From Spirochaetota bacterium (GTDB taxonomy: Bacteria > Spirochaetota > Spirochaetia > SZUA-6 > Fen-1364), in NCBI GenBank assembly GCA_026398635.1, contig JAPLSM010000432.1, positions 1-42,635 on the forward strand: a DNA stretch of 42,635 nt, read 5' to 3'. Within the stretch, counting starts at the first letter, position 1. Each line of letters begins with the position of its first letter. Positions 31,539 to 39,969 of this stretch are shown one piece after another. A program made the translations under genes and the position numbers. The notes under the pieces are model-generated. The model worked only from the letters and a program-made list of their open reading frames with translations, was not told where the DNA came from and made no database searches.

Positions 31539-31565
31539 TTCGACATCGTGTCTAGGGGGTCGGCC

Positions 31566-32471
31566 GTGCCGCTGCCGCTGTACTACTTCCTGGCCAACGC
31601 CGCCATCAATGTCCTGATGAGCTGGGCGCTCTACCTGCCCTACCGGGTCGCGCACCTGCACTTCATCACGGTCGCGAACATGGCCATCTCGGGCTACTTG
31701 GCCGGCTACCTCGTCGGCACCATGCACGTGCCCTTCGGCTGGGCCTTCCTCGCGGGGATCGCGGTCGCGGCCCTCATCGGGTACGTCGTGTCGCTGTTCA
31801 TCGGCGACGCGCCCACCTTCGCGGTGGTCATCGTGGGCTTCACGTTCATCTACATCGCCCGCACGGTCATCGAGAACCTGAAGGCCGTGGGCGGCACCCT
31901 CGGCATGTTCGGCCTGCCGGGCATCGCCGCTACCCCCGACGGTCACCGCTGGGCGATGCTCGGCATCCTCTTCGGCCTGCTGCTGCTCGTGGGGTTCCTC
32001 ATCTTCCGGTTCGACCACTCCCGGCTCGGCCGGGCCGCCTCGGCGGTCTTCACGGACAAAGACCTCGCCTCGTCGCTCGGGGCGGACGCGAAGCGGCTGG
32101 GCATGCTCGTGCAGACGTTCAGCTGCGCCGTCGCGGGCGCCTGCGGCGTGCTCTACGCCTTCATCTACAAGAGCCTGCACCTCGACTTCTTCACCTTCCA
32201 CCTCGTGGGCATCTTCATGACCGTGATCTTCGTGGGCGGCTACGCCACGCAGTGGGGTTCGCTGGTCGTCGCGCCCATCCTCTACGGGGTGCCCATGCTT
32301 TTGCCGGCGTCCGTGCAGGCGTGGCGGATCGTGATCTACGGAGCAGCCCTGATCCTCGTCCTCGTGCTGAAGCCGGAGGGGTTCGTCACCCGCCGGTTCG
32401 TCGTCAAGCTGGAACGTACTCTTTCGGCGCGCCGAAGGAGACGCAATACATCTCTGAAGGAGGAGCTATGA
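31566..32471 (+). CDS. livM: Branched-chain amino acid-type ABC transporter permease LivM
   Basis: A 301-residue membrane protein with about eight hydrophobic segments and the LivM coupling region (RLGRAASAVFTDKDLASSLG, then GADAKRLGMLVQTFSCAVAG). It ends in a basic tail (VVKLERTLSARRRRRN). GTG 31566 was chosen because AGGGGG lies just upstream; GTG 31548 is in frame but less likely. The stop overlaps the binding-protein start (ATGA). Confidence 0.9.
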   Translation: MPLPLYYFLANAAINVLMSWALYLPYRVAHLHFITVANMAISGYLAGYLVGTMHVPFGWAFLAGIAVAALIGYVVSLFIGDAPTFAVVIVGFTFIYIARTVIENLKAVGGTLGMFGLPGIAATPDGHRWAMLGILFGLLLLVGFLIFRFDHSRLGRAASAVFTDKDLASSLGADAKRLGMLVQTFSCAVAGACGVLYAFIYKSLHLDFFTFHLVGIFMTVIFVGGYATQWGSLVVAPILYGVPMLLPASVQAWRIVIYGAALILVLVLKPEGFVTRRFVVKLERTLSARRRRRNTSLKEEL

Positions 32472-33619
32472 GAAAGGCATTCTGGCTCGTGCTGATCGTG
32501 GCGCTCGTCGCCCTGATCGGTTGCGCGCCCAAGGTTGCGGTGAAGGAGTGGACGATCCCGTTCCTCAACTCACTCACTGGGCCGATCGCGAGCATCGGCG
32601 AGTACCTCGACTGGGGTGCCCAGCAGGCAGCCCGCGAGATCAACGCGGCCGGCGGCATCAAGGGCAAGCCCGTGAAGGTGGTGGGCGTGGACACCGCGCT
32701 CGACCCGCAGCTCGGCTCGGTCAAGATGGCCGAGATCGTGAAGGACTCCCTGGTGGCCCTCGGGCCCGTGCCCGAGAACGTCATCCAGGCCGCCATGCCC
32801 ATCGCGGTAGAGGCGAAGATGATGTCCATGACCGCGACGACCTCGTACGAGTACGCGGAGAAATACTTCCCGTGGACCGTTTCGTGGTTCCCTCCGACCG
32901 AGCAGCGCCTCGGCATCCTGGTCGCGGCGTGGGGCAAGCTGCACCCCGAGATGAAGAAGGTCGTGCAGTTCGTCGAGAACTACGGACCGTGGCCCGGCAT
33001 GGCCGACGCGCACGTGAAGGGGCTCTCGGGCCTCGGCATGACCGTCGAGAAGGTCGAGGTGCCCACCGACGCGGTCACCTTCGGCCCGCTGGTCGTGAAA
33101 GCGCTCAACGCGAAGCCTGACGGCATCGTGTTCGTCTGCAACGGCGAGAAGATCGGAAAGATCATCAAGGAGCTGAAGGGCCGGGGCTGGACCGATATGG
33201 GCAAGCTCCTGGTCTTCTCCAGCGGCGACGTGCCCGAGCTGTACGCCACCGGCGGCAAGGACATCGACGGCATCGTCGTGTACAACTACATCAACCCCTT
33301 CGTCGACAACCCGCGCTGGAACGTGTTCAAGGCGGCGTTCAAGAAAGATCACAAGGACATGGATCCCTTCAGCCTGTCGCCGAACTACTACGACGCGCTG
33401 TACATGGTGAAGGAAGCGATCGAGAAGACCGGCGTGACCGGCGATCCCAAGAAGCTCGCCGAGGAGCGCAAGAAGATCGCCGACTACTGCGCCAACGTGA
33501 AGGGCTTCAAGGGCCTGCAGTTCGACTGGGACATGAAGGACGGCGTGCCGACCAACAAGCCGACCTACCTGTTCGAGATCCAGGACGGCAAGAAGAAGCT
33601 CCTTAAGGAAGTGAAGTAG
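32468..33619 (+). CDS. ABC transporter substrate-binding lipoprotein (LivK-like)
   Basis: A 383-residue periplasmic binding protein of the branched-chain amino acid/amide type. A lipoprotein signal covers residues 1-19, with lipobox LIGC and Cys19. The mature part opens with the type I fold (IPFLNSLTGPIASIGEYLDW, GAQQAAREINAAGGIKGKPV). The ligand cannot be deduced; relatives bind branched-chain amino acids, amides, urea or aromatic compounds. The ATG at 32468 follows AAGGAGGAG and overlaps the livM stop. Being last in the operon, before a strong terminator, is one way to accumulate more of the binding protein. Confidence 0.92.
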   Translation: MRKAFWLVLIVALVALIGCAPKVAVKEWTIPFLNSLTGPIASIGEYLDWGAQQAAREINAAGGIKGKPVKVVGVDTALDPQLGSVKMAEIVKDSLVALGPVPENVIQAAMPIAVEAKMMSMTATTSYEYAEKYFPWTVSWFPPTEQRLGILVAAWGKLHPEMKKVVQFVENYGPWPGMADAHVKGLSGLGMTVEKVEVPTDAVTFGPLVVKALNAKPDGIVFVCNGEKIGKIIKELKGRGWTDMGKLLVFSSGDVPELYATGGKDIDGIVVYNYINPFVDNPRWNVFKAAFKKDHKDMDPFSLSPNYYDALYMVKEAIEKTGVTGDPKKLAEERKKIADYCANVKGFKGLQFDWDMKDGVPTNKPTYLFEIQDGKKKLLKEVK

Positions 33620-33650
33620 CGACATACGGCGCGCGAGCGCCGAAGACGCG

Positions 33651-33725
33651 AAGGGCGCCCCTAGGGCGGCAGCCTCCGCACGGAGTACCGTGCTTGGGCG
33701 AGAGCCCTCCGGGGCGCCCTTTTTT
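33651..33725 (+). terminator. Three-tier intrinsic terminator of the liv operon, containing repeat copy C
   Basis: AAGGGCGCCCC (33651-33661) pairs perfectly with GGGGCGCCCTT (33711-33721) and is followed by a run of T to 33725. Inside it AGGGC pairs with GCCCT, and innermost GCACGG-agta-CCGTGC (33678-33693). The interior (33664-33707) matches the intergenic repeat family (GGGCGGCAGC ... GGGCGAGAGCCC). A small extra hairpin GGCGC-gcga-GCGCC lies just before it, at 33628-33641. Confidence 0.85.
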
Positions 33726-33768
33726 CATGTGCGACGCACGCGGCGGGTGGTTGCCCGCCGTACCCGCT

Positions 33769-34107
33769 TCAGCCCGACGGCCCACCGTCGCCGTCGTCGC
33801 TCGTGCGCGAGGCGAGTGCGCCGTCGATCTGCTCGATGAGGCTCGCGGCGATCTCCTCGAGCTCACGGGGACCGGCCGGGGTGGTGCGCGCCGCCCTGCC
33901 CGAGCGCTCCTTGACCAGCTCGTCGGCGATGTTGAGCGCGGCGAGCAGCGCGAGGGTGAGGGGGGTGGCGAAGGAGTACCGGGCCTTCACCTCCTCGACC
34001 TTCTCGCGGAGGTAGGCGGAGACCCGCTCCAGGTGCTCGGCGCTCTCGTCCGACTGGATCGTGAAGGAGGATCCCAGGACGTCGATCCGGAGCTGGCGCT
34101 TCTCCAT
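33769..34107 (-). CDS. zapA: ZapA-like cell division protein
   Basis: A 112-residue protein of ZapA type: a short beta-hairpin start (QLRIDVLGSSFTIQSDESAE), EHLERVSAYLREKVEEVKAR, ATPLTLALLAALNIADELVK, then a coiled-coil and a disordered acidic tail. ZapA bundles FtsZ filaments at the division ring. It lies 12 bp after the coiled-coil gene that follows rplT, so division and ribosome genes are probably co-transcribed. Confidence 0.8.
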   Translation of the reverse strand: MEKRQLRIDVLGSSFTIQSDESAEHLERVSAYLREKVEEVKARYSFATPLTLALLAALNIADELVKERSGRAARTTPAGPRELEEIAASLIEQIDGALASRTSDDGDGGPSG

Positions 34108-34119
34108 GATCCTCCGGCT

Positions 34120-34503
34120 CTAGAAGATGTCGAGCTCGCTGCCGGCCGGCTGGTTCGCCTCGGCGCCGGCCGGGGCCGCCGGCTTCGGGTCGGCCGGCGC
34201 CGAGTCGCGCGCGGGCGCGTCGTGACGGGTGGGCTTCTCGCGGGCTGCGGCGGCGGCTCCGGCAGCCCCGGCTGCGGACTCCTCGAGGTCGTCGAGGTTG
34301 TGCAGCGTCCGCACGATGGCGGACTCGATCTCCCTCTGGTCGGTCTTGAATCCCTCGACGAGCGTCTCCAGCTCCTTCATCCGCCGCTGGGCGGAATCGA
34401 GGCCTCGGCGCAGGGTCGCGTTCTCCTCCTTCAGCACCCGGATGAGTTCGACCGCGCTCGTGACCTTCTGCTCGAGGAGCCGGATCTGCTCGAGGGAGAT
34501 CAT
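34120..34503 (-). CDS. Small coiled-coil protein, ZapB-like
   Basis: A 127-residue protein. Residues 1-75 form a continuous coiled coil (MISLEQIRLLEQKVTSAVEL and onward, with heptads of Leu/Val). The rest is a low-complexity Ala/Pro/Lys tail ending ELDIF. That layout, and the adjacent ZapA gene, suggest a ZapB-like division factor; the sequence has no diagnostic motif. The short ELDIF end could be a peptide-binding tail. It is coupled to rplT through TGATG. Confidence 0.6.
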   Translation of the reverse strand: MISLEQIRLLEQKVTSAVELIRVLKEENATLRRGLDSAQRRMKELETLVEGFKTDQREIESAIVRTLHNLDDLEESAAGAAGAAAAAREKPTRHDAPARDSAPADPKPAAPAGAEANQPAGSELDIF

Positions 34504-34871
34504 CAGGCCACCGGCGCGGGCAGCGCCTCCCGAGCCCGGGCGATGAGCGCCTTGAAGGCCGCGGGGTCCTCGATAGCCATGTTCGACATGGCCTTGCGGT
34601 TGATGGTCACCCCGGCCAGCTCGAGTCCGTGTATGAACTGGGAATAGCTCACGCCCTCGGCCCGGGTCGCCGCGGAGAGGCGGGCGATCCACAGCCTGCG
34701 GAAATCGTGCTTGCGGTCCTTGCAGTGCTGGTAGGCGTGCACCATCGCCTTGAGGACCGACTCCTTGGCGGTCTTGAAGAGGCGTCCCCGGCCGCCCCAG
34801 TACCCGCGCGCGGCCCGCATGATCTTGCGCCGCCGCTCCCTCCGTCTCGTTCCGTTCTTCGCTCTCGGCAT
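34503..34871 (-). CDS. rplT: 50S ribosomal protein L20
   Basis: A 122-residue L20: basic N terminus PRAKNGTRRRERRRKIM, then GYWGGRGRLFKTAKESVLKA, RKHDFRRLWIARLSAATR and GVTINRKAMSNMAIEDP. L20 binds 23S rRNA early in assembly and in many bacteria represses its own operon. It follows rpmI after 33 bp. The ATG at 34871 is the usual start; the family norm is about 118 residues. Confidence 0.97.
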   Translation of the reverse strand: MPRAKNGTRRRERRRKIMRAARGYWGGRGRLFKTAKESVLKAMVHAYQHCKDRKHDFRRLWIARLSAATRAEGVSYSQFIHGLELAGVTINRKAMSNMAIEDPAAFKALIARAREALPAPVA

Positions 34872-34904
34872 TGTATCGCTCCTGTGTGATCGTGCGCCCG
34901 GCGG

Positions 34905-35108
34905 CTATCTCCCCGAGTAGGGGAGCAGCTGCTTGACCCGCTTCGTCTCGACCGGGCTCAGCGTGGCGGAGAGGCGCAGGCGCCGCTTCCGCTTGGCGTT
35001 CTTCTTCGTGAGGATGTGCCGCAGGCCCTGCTTCTTGTAGCGCACCTTTCCGGAACCCGTGATGTGGTACCGCTTGGAGGCGCTCTTCTTGGTCTTCATC
35101 TTCGGCAT
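34905..35108 (-). CDS. rpmI: 50S ribosomal protein L35
   Basis: A 67-residue L35: [20 protein letters not shown], then [20 protein letters not shown] and [20 protein letters not shown]. It is the middle gene of infC-rpmI-rplT, 7 bp after infC. Confidence 0.97.
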   Translation of the reverse strand: MPKMKTKKSASKRYHITGSGKVRYKKQGLRHILTKKNAKRKRRLRLSATLSPVETKRVKQLLPYSGR

Positions 35109-35115
35109 GCTCGGA

Positions 35116-35646
35116 CTATCCTTTCCTGGCCTTGGTTCCCTTCGGATTCAGGAGCAGGGACATCGTACGGCCCTCCATCTGCGCGGCGCGCTCGAGGAGG
35201 AAGTTCCCCTCCAGCTTCTCCAATATGCGGTCGAGGACCACCTTGCCGAGCTCGGTATGGGCCAGCTCGCGGCCGCGGAAACGGACCGTTACCTTGACCT
35301 TGTTCCCCTCGTCGAGGAACTCCCGCACGTGCCGGGTCTTGAACTCCAGGTCGTGGCCGTCGATCTTCGGCTGCATCCGGATCTCTTTGATCCGGACCTG
35401 CTTCTGGTGTTTTCTCGACTCCCGTGTCTTCTTCTCGAGGTCGAACTTGTACTTCCCGTAGTCGAGGAGCTTGCAGACGGGGGGCTGTGCCTGGGGGGCG
35501 ATCTCCACGAGATCGAGCCCCGCCTCCCGAGCCATGCGCAGCGCCTCGATGGTGGGGACGATGCCCTTCTGGGCGCCCTCGCCGTCGATCAGGCGCACTT
35601 CCCGCATCCGGATCGCTTCATTGATCCTGAGATCTTTTTCAGCCAA
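35116..35646 (-). CDS. infC: Translation initiation factor IF-3
   Basis: A 176-residue IF-3: [60 protein letters not shown] and [18 protein letters not shown]-3 checks start codons and keeps subunits apart. The start is TTG at 35646-35644 with GGGGGAGG upstream. Rare start codons are typical of infC, because IF-3 represses its own non-AUG start. A near-consensus promoter lies 33-61 bp upstream. Confidence 0.97.
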   Translation of the reverse strand: MAEKDLRINEAIRMREVRLIDGEGAQKGIVPTIEALRMAREAGLDLVEIAPQAQPPVCKLLDYGKYKFDLEKKTRESRKHQKQVRIKEIRMQPKIDGHDLEFKTRHVREFLDEGNKVKVTVRFRGRELAHTELGKVVLDRILEKLEGNFLLERAAQMEGRTMSLLLNPKGTKARKG

Positions 35647-35678
35647 TAGACCTCCCCCTTTGAGTGGAAACGGGACCG

Positions 35679-35707
35679 ACTATACCATCGGCCGCCGAAA
35701 AGGTCAA
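35679..35707 (-). promoter_or_regulatory. Sigma70 promoter of infC-rpmI-rplT
   Basis: TTGACC (35707-35702), exactly 17 bases, TATAGT (35684-35679) on the minus strand, giving a leader of about 25-30 nt before the TTG start. Confidence 0.8.
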
Positions 35708-35754
35708 TAAATCCCGATCCGGGAAGGGACGAACGCCCCAAGACCACGGAAGGC

Positions 35755-35820
35755 GGTCGTCCGCTCGTGCATCCGTGCACGCGGACGACCACGCACCATC
35801 CCCAGGGCGGGAGCCCATGG
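35755..35820. repeat. Intergenic palindrome plus repeat tail, copy E
   Basis: GGTCGTCCG (35755-35763) pairs with CGGACGACC (35782-35790) around CGTGCA-tccg-TGCACG. On the minus strand the loop region reads C-ACGGAU-G. Downstream, GCACCAT and ATGGTGC enclose GGGC-ggga-GCCC, and GGCGGGAGCCCATGG (35806-35820) is an exact copy of 2737-2751. It lies between the cyclase 3' end and the infC promoter and could end cyclase transcription, though no T tract follows. Confidence 0.6.
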
Positions 35821-35832
35821 TGCTGGCCGACC

Positions 35833-38800
35833 TCAGAGCCGGCGCATCAGGTCGTTCCACCGATCTTGCAGATACTTCTTGAAATCGTACTCCTGGGAAT
35901 CAGGGAGGATGTCCCCGACCGCCCGGGCGATCTCGCCGAAGAGGTCGCGCAGCAGGTCCATGCCGGCACGATCGGCCTTGTCGTCGGGCACCCGGAACTC
36001 GGGCACGAACATGGACTCGCGGAGGCGTTCCAGGGACCCGGCCTGGACCGGACCCCGCTCGGCGCCGCTGCCTGCGGCCCGCAGTTTCTGCAGGTCCACC
36101 AGGATCTCCTCGGGCGAATAGGCGGTGATGGCCTCCGCGATGCCCTTGACCTGAATGGGGCCGAGCTCGGTGCACCGCACGTACTCGCGCACTTCCTTCC
36201 AGGTGGCCTCGGTGATCAGGATGTCGCCGGGGGTGGCGGCGGTCTGCATCCGTGAGGCGACGTTCACCGGGTGGCCGAAGACGTCATTGTCCTTCCAGGT
36301 CACCTCGCCCGTGTTCAGGCCGATCCGCACCTGGAACTTCTCGTGCGCGAGCTGCGTGGCGCTGTAGTGCTGGATCTTCTGCTGCACCGTCATGGCGGCC
36401 GTCACGGCATTCACGGGGTGCTTGAACACCGCGAGGATCGCGTCGCCCATCTTCTTCACGACCGTGCCCCGGCTGGCGGTAATGGTCGGGACGACGTTCC
36501 CCTCGAACGCGTTGACGAGCTTCATCTGCGACGACATGTCGTCGGTCATCGACGAGAACTTCTCGGTGAAGCTCGCGATGTCGATGAAGAACACCGTCAG
36601 CACCTGGACGTGCTCGCGGCGCAGCTTGAACTCGAGCTTGGCCTTCGAGAGGGCGCTCCCCGACGGGGCCGGCGTGGCTGCGGGCGTCGCCGGCGGGGCG
36701 AACGTCGCCGCGCCGACGGGCGGCACGAGGCCCCGCACGAGTGCCTGCCGGGTCTCCTCCGCGAACGCCCCCTGGCAGAGCTCGGGGCTGAGCGACCGTA
36801 TCGCGGCCTGCACGGGGGCGCTCTCCACGGACATGAGCGACCGCACCAGGGCGAACGTCTCCCGCGACAGGGGGCGGGGGATGTTGGTGATCAGCTCCGC
36901 CACGAGGTCGGTCTTCCCCGCGCGTGCGTCATCGGTTACGACCTGCGCGGCGTAGTCGTCGTTGATCGCGAGCAACGCGAGCAGCGCCTCCAGGCGGACG
37001 GACTGATCCGCGTCCTCGAGCAGCCGGTAGAGCCGGTCGGTGAGGGTGTCCGCTGATACACCGGCACCCCGGGCGCAGAGGCCGCGCAGCACGCGCACGG
37101 CGGCCCGTCGGGCGAAGGCTCGGGACGCGCCCGTGAGGTCGAGGACCAGGTGAGTGAGGCCGGCGTCTCCCGCCTTCGCCAGGGCGGCGGCTACCCGCAG
37201 CCGCACCTCCTCGTCGATCCCCTCGGCGTCGAACATCTTCAGCAGGGGCGGCAGGCTCTTCGCGACGGCGGAGAGGTCCATGCGTTCGAGACTCTCGGCG
37301 GCGAGCGCGCGGGTGCCCGGGTCGAGCTTCGGCAGCAGCAACAGGTGGACGAGCGGTCCGATCATGATCCGGGCGGGCATGTAGCGGGCTCCCCGGACGT
37401 AGCCGTTCAGCGACCGAAGGCTGCGCCCGGGGTCGCGGAAGAACTCGCGCGACTGCTCGATGACCGCGCGCGTCAGCAGCTGGCACAGGGTGACGATCGA
37501 GGTCTCCTCGAGGAAGGGCACGCGCTCCGCGCGGGAGAAATCAAGGATTTCCTGGACCTTGCGCGAGGCGGTGCGGATCTCCAGCACCCCGACCACCCGG
37601 ATGAGCCGGTTGAGCCGACGCAGGCTGAGCGGGCGACCGAGGTCTACCCGGCTGAGCATGTTCGACATGGCCATCCGGTCCTTGCGCTCGCGCAGCTGGA
37701 ACAGCGGGAGGCAGGCTTCGAACTGGTTGCGGTCCTCGCGGGGGGCGCCGGCGAGAAGGCTGCGCAGCTGGTCCACCACCGCACGGGTCGGGGCCTCGTC
37801 GCGGAAGAACGCCTGGACCTCGGCGAGCAGCGAGGGCGTGGCGTAGCGCTCGAGCAGCGACGCGAGCACTGCCATCAGCAGCTCTTCCTTGCGGGTGATC
37901 CCGCGTACGGAGATGAACGTGCGGCGGATCCTGGCGAAGACCTGCTCGAGGTGGGCCGAGGCGATCACCGAGAACTCGCTGAGCAGGTGTGGCGAATCGC
38001 TCTTCACCTGCTGCACGATCCGTTTGAGGAAGTCGCCGACCAGGCCCTCGGTCTCGACGTCCACGAACGGGATCACGAGCAGCAGACGGAAGACCCGGGT
38101 GGGGTAGCGGAGCCGACCCTGGAAACCCGCGAGGCCGAGGAGGAAGCTGCGCACGGTCTGGCGCGGTCCCCGCTGCAGGCTCTCGAGCACCCAGTTCTGC
38201 TGCTGGTTCTTCGCCTTCAGCGTGTAGAGGCACAGGTATGCGCCGAGGGGCCCGGGGGCCAGTTCGTCCTTAGTGAAATCGAGCATTTCCTGACCGCCGA
38301 GCCGCAGCATCCGGGTGAACGCCGCTTCCTGAACGGAGGGCGGCGTCCGCGGCAGAGTGTCGAGGAGCAGCGCGTTCTTCTCGGCCTCCACGAGGGCTTC
38401 GACGGCGATCCGGCGGGCCTCTTCGCTCTGGTGCGTGTCGACGAGCACCGCCTGGTCGAGCTCCTGCACCTGGGGGTGCGAGGGCGCGATGGTGTTGAGC
38501 GCGCCGAGGATGGCGGTGCGCACGTCGTCCTCACCGCTGAAATGGTTGAAGTACTTGATCAGCATCCCCACCGACGTGGGGGCGCGGATGGCAGCGAGGG
38601 ACTGGATCGCGGCGAGACGCTGCGATTTCTTCCCGCGCTCGATGATCTGGTAGAGGTGGGGGACGGCGACCTCGTTGCCGGGCGAGCCCGACGCGCGGAT
38701 CGCCGCCTCGCTCACGGCCAGGTCGGCATCGTAGATCGGCTTCACGAGGAGGTTGAAGATCTCCTCGTCGTAGTAGCTTTTCAGGAGCGTGAGGGCGGTC

Positions 38801-38874
38801 ACCCGGCCTTCGCGGCCGAGAGAGGCAGGTGTGCGCTCGGCGGGGATGGGTGCTGCTGGCGACGGTGCTTTCAT
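35833..38874 (-). CDS. HEAT-repeat protein with C-terminal class III adenylate/guanylate cyclase domain
   Basis: A 1013-residue protein. Residues about 1-700 are helical repeats of HEAT type (SEAAIRASGSPGNEVAVPHL, LAAIQSLAAIRAPTSVGML, RVAAALAKAGDAGLTHLVL, VRLEALLALLAINDDYAA). A Pro/Ala linker leads to a class III cyclase domain with VFFIDIASFTEKFSS (metal Asp), GTVVKKMGDAILAVF (substrate Lys and second metal Asp), RIGLNTGEVTW and DVFGHPVNVASRM (transition-state Asn and Arg). All catalytic residues seem present. A tail of about 90 residues follows. I chose ATG 38874, just after a promoter; the frame is open to 38931, inside that promoter. ATP or GTP use is not decided, and there is no membrane segment. 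Confidence 0.88.
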   Translation of the reverse strand: MKAPSPAAPIPAERTPASLGREGRVTALTLLKSYYDEEIFNLLVKPIYDADLAVSEAAIRASGSPGNEVAVPHLYQIIERGKKSQRLAAIQSLAAIRAPTSVGMLIKYFNHFSGEDDVRTAILGALNTIAPSHPQVQELDQAVLVDTHQSEEARRIAVEALVEAEKNALLLDTLPRTPPSVQEAAFTRMLRLGGQEMLDFTKDELAPGPLGAYLCLYTLKAKNQQQNWVLESLQRGPRQTVRSFLLGLAGFQGRLRYPTRVFRLLLVIPFVDVETEGLVGDFLKRIVQQVKSDSPHLLSEFSVIASAHLEQVFARIRRTFISVRGITRKEELLMAVLASLLERYATPSLLAEVQAFFRDEAPTRAVVDQLRSLLAGAPREDRNQFEACLPLFQLRERKDRMAMSNMLSRVDLGRPLSLRRLNRLIRVVGVLEIRTASRKVQEILDFSRAERVPFLEETSIVTLCQLLTRAVIEQSREFFRDPGRSLRSLNGYVRGARYMPARIMIGPLVHLLLLPKLDPGTRALAAESLERMDLSAVAKSLPPLLKMFDAEGIDEEVRLRVAAALAKAGDAGLTHLVLDLTGASRAFARRAAVRVLRGLCARGAGVSADTLTDRLYRLLEDADQSVRLEALLALLAINDDYAAQVVTDDARAGKTDLVAELITNIPRPLSRETFALVRSLMSVESAPVQAAIRSLSPELCQGAFAEETRQALVRGLVPPVGAATFAPPATPAATPAPSGSALSKAKLEFKLRREHVQVLTVFFIDIASFTEKFSSMTDDMSSQMKLVNAFEGNVVPTITASRGTVVKKMGDAILAVFKHPVNAVTAAMTVQQKIQHYSATQLAHEKFQVRIGLNTGEVTWKDNDVFGHPVNVASRMQTAATPGDILITEATWKEVREYVRCTELGPIQVKGIAEAITAYSPEEILVDLQKLRAAGSGAERGPVQAGSLERLRESMFVPEFRVPDDKADRAGMDLLRDLFGEIARAVGDILPDSQEYDFKKYLQDRWNDLMRRL

Positions 38875-38902
38875 ACGCTTCGAATGACTTCGATTCTCTA
38901 CA

Positions 38903-38931
38903 AGCATACCGGCGGCCGCAACATTCGTCAA
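38903..38931 (-). promoter_or_regulatory. Sigma70 promoter of the HEAT-cyclase gene
   Basis: TTGACG (38931-38926), 17 bases, TATGCT (38908-38903) on the minus strand, with a short leader to ATG 38874. It supports that start over any upstream codon. Confidence 0.7.
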
Positions 38932-38971
38932 TGTTGCCGCAGGAGGGAGCCTCGATGACGTCGGGGCACGG

Positions 38972-39000
38972 TTGTGGCGGGCGGCCGTTCGCTCTATGAT
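38972..39000 (+). promoter_or_regulatory. Sigma70 promoter of the TPR lipoprotein gene
   Basis: TTGTGG (38972-38977), 17 bases, TATGAT (38995-39000). The ATG of the gene is at 39007, so the expected start point falls on or next to it, and the mRNA would be leaderless. It is divergent from the cyclase promoter. Confidence 0.65.
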
Positions 39001-39006
39001 GGCTTC

Positions 39007-39957
39007 ATGAGAGGGTTCCGGGCCGTACGCATCGCCGCCGCCTGCGCGCTCGCCGCGGCGCTCTCGGCCGCGTTCGCGGCCGGGGGATGCGCCACCGACA
39101 CCCGAGAGCGGGAGATCGCCCTCGAGTACTTCAACCTCGGCAACGCGTACTTGGGACTCGGCAGGCTCGACGAGGCGGCGCGGGCCTTCGAGTCCGCGAT
39201 GCGCCTAGATCCGGGGCTCGCCCGTGCCGACTACAACCTCGCCATCGCGTACGTGCGCCTGGACCGCGCCGGGGAGGCCGCGGACATCCTCGATCGCCTC
39301 GTCGCGGACGACCCGAACAACGTGACGATCCTGCTCGCCTCGGGCTGGGCGCTGCACGAGGCCGGAAGGGACGAGGAGGCGCTTGCCCGGTACGACGCCG
39401 CGGCTGCCCTGGCGCCCGAGAACCAGGACGCCCTCTACAATGCGGGCCTCATCCTGTGGGCAGGGGGGCGTGTCCGCGAGGCGACGGACCGCTTCACCCG
39501 CCTGCTCGCGATCGCGCCCGGCGACGCGGACGTGCTCTTCAACCTCGGCTCGCTCGAGCTCGCGCTGGACGATCCGTCACGAGCGGCCGAGTACCTCGGG
39601 CGCTACGTCGAGCGCAAGCCGCAGGACGCCGAGGGCCTGCTCCTGCTCGCGAGCGCCTGGGAGCGGCAGCGGCAGTTCTCCCGCGCGCTCGAGGCATATG
39701 ACCGGATCATCGCCGTCGATGCGAAGTCGGCGAGCGCGTGGTTCGGGAGGGCCCGGCTCCTTCTGACCGTCGTCGAGGATCCCGATCGGGGCCTGGAAGA
39801 TCTGCGTCGTGCTCTGGAAGCGGGGTTCTCGGACAAGGCCGCGGCCGCGGCACTGCTCGCGAACGAGACGCTGCTCGCCCGCGCGGACGTGGAGAAGGAG
39901 CTCGACGCCCGCGGATTGCTGAAGCAAGAACCGGCACCACCCGCCGAGGGGCCGTAA
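39007..39957 (+). CDS. TPR-repeat lipoprotein
   Basis: A 316-residue protein. Residues 1-28 form a lipoprotein-like signal (basic RGFRAVR, an Ala-rich core, then AAGGC with Cys28); the lipobox is relaxed, as is common in spirochaetes. From about residue 37 there are at least six TPR-like helix pairs (ALEYFNLGNAYLGLGRLDEA, ARADYNLAIAYVRLDRAGEA, QDALYNAGLILWAGGRVREA, ADVLFNLGSLELALDDPSRA). It probably scaffolds a cell-envelope complex; the partner is unknown. ATG 39007 has no ribosome site before it but begins right at a promoter's start point. GTG 38974 is in frame but lies inside the promoter. Confidence 0.8.
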   Translation: MRGFRAVRIAAACALAAALSAAFAAGGCATDTREREIALEYFNLGNAYLGLGRLDEAARAFESAMRLDPGLARADYNLAIAYVRLDRAGEAADILDRLVADDPNNVTILLASGWALHEAGRDEEALARYDAAAALAPENQDALYNAGLILWAGGRVREATDRFTRLLAIAPGDADVLFNLGSLELALDDPSRAAEYLGRYVERKPQDAEGLLLLASAWERQRQFSRALEAYDRIIAVDAKSASAWFGRARLLLTVVEDPDRGLEDLRRALEAGFSDKAAAAALLANETLLARADVEKELDARGLLKQEPAPPAEGP

Positions 39958-39969
39958 GGTCGGCGCCTT

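Noticed and set aside
29793-32201. Long minus-strand open frame of about 800 codons across the liv genes
   Set aside because: Antisense shadow of livG-F-H-M, low complexity, no domain.
37150-38958. Long plus-strand open frame opposite the HEAT-cyclase gene
   Set aside because: Shadow of a gene with conserved motifs on the other strand; no ribosome site or family match.
38955-38999. Short 14-codon frame with a perfect ribosome site before the TPR lipoprotein
   Set aside because: It lies upstream of the predicted transcription start, overlaps the promoter, and has no continuation; its AGGAGGGAGCC may be repeat-like sequence.
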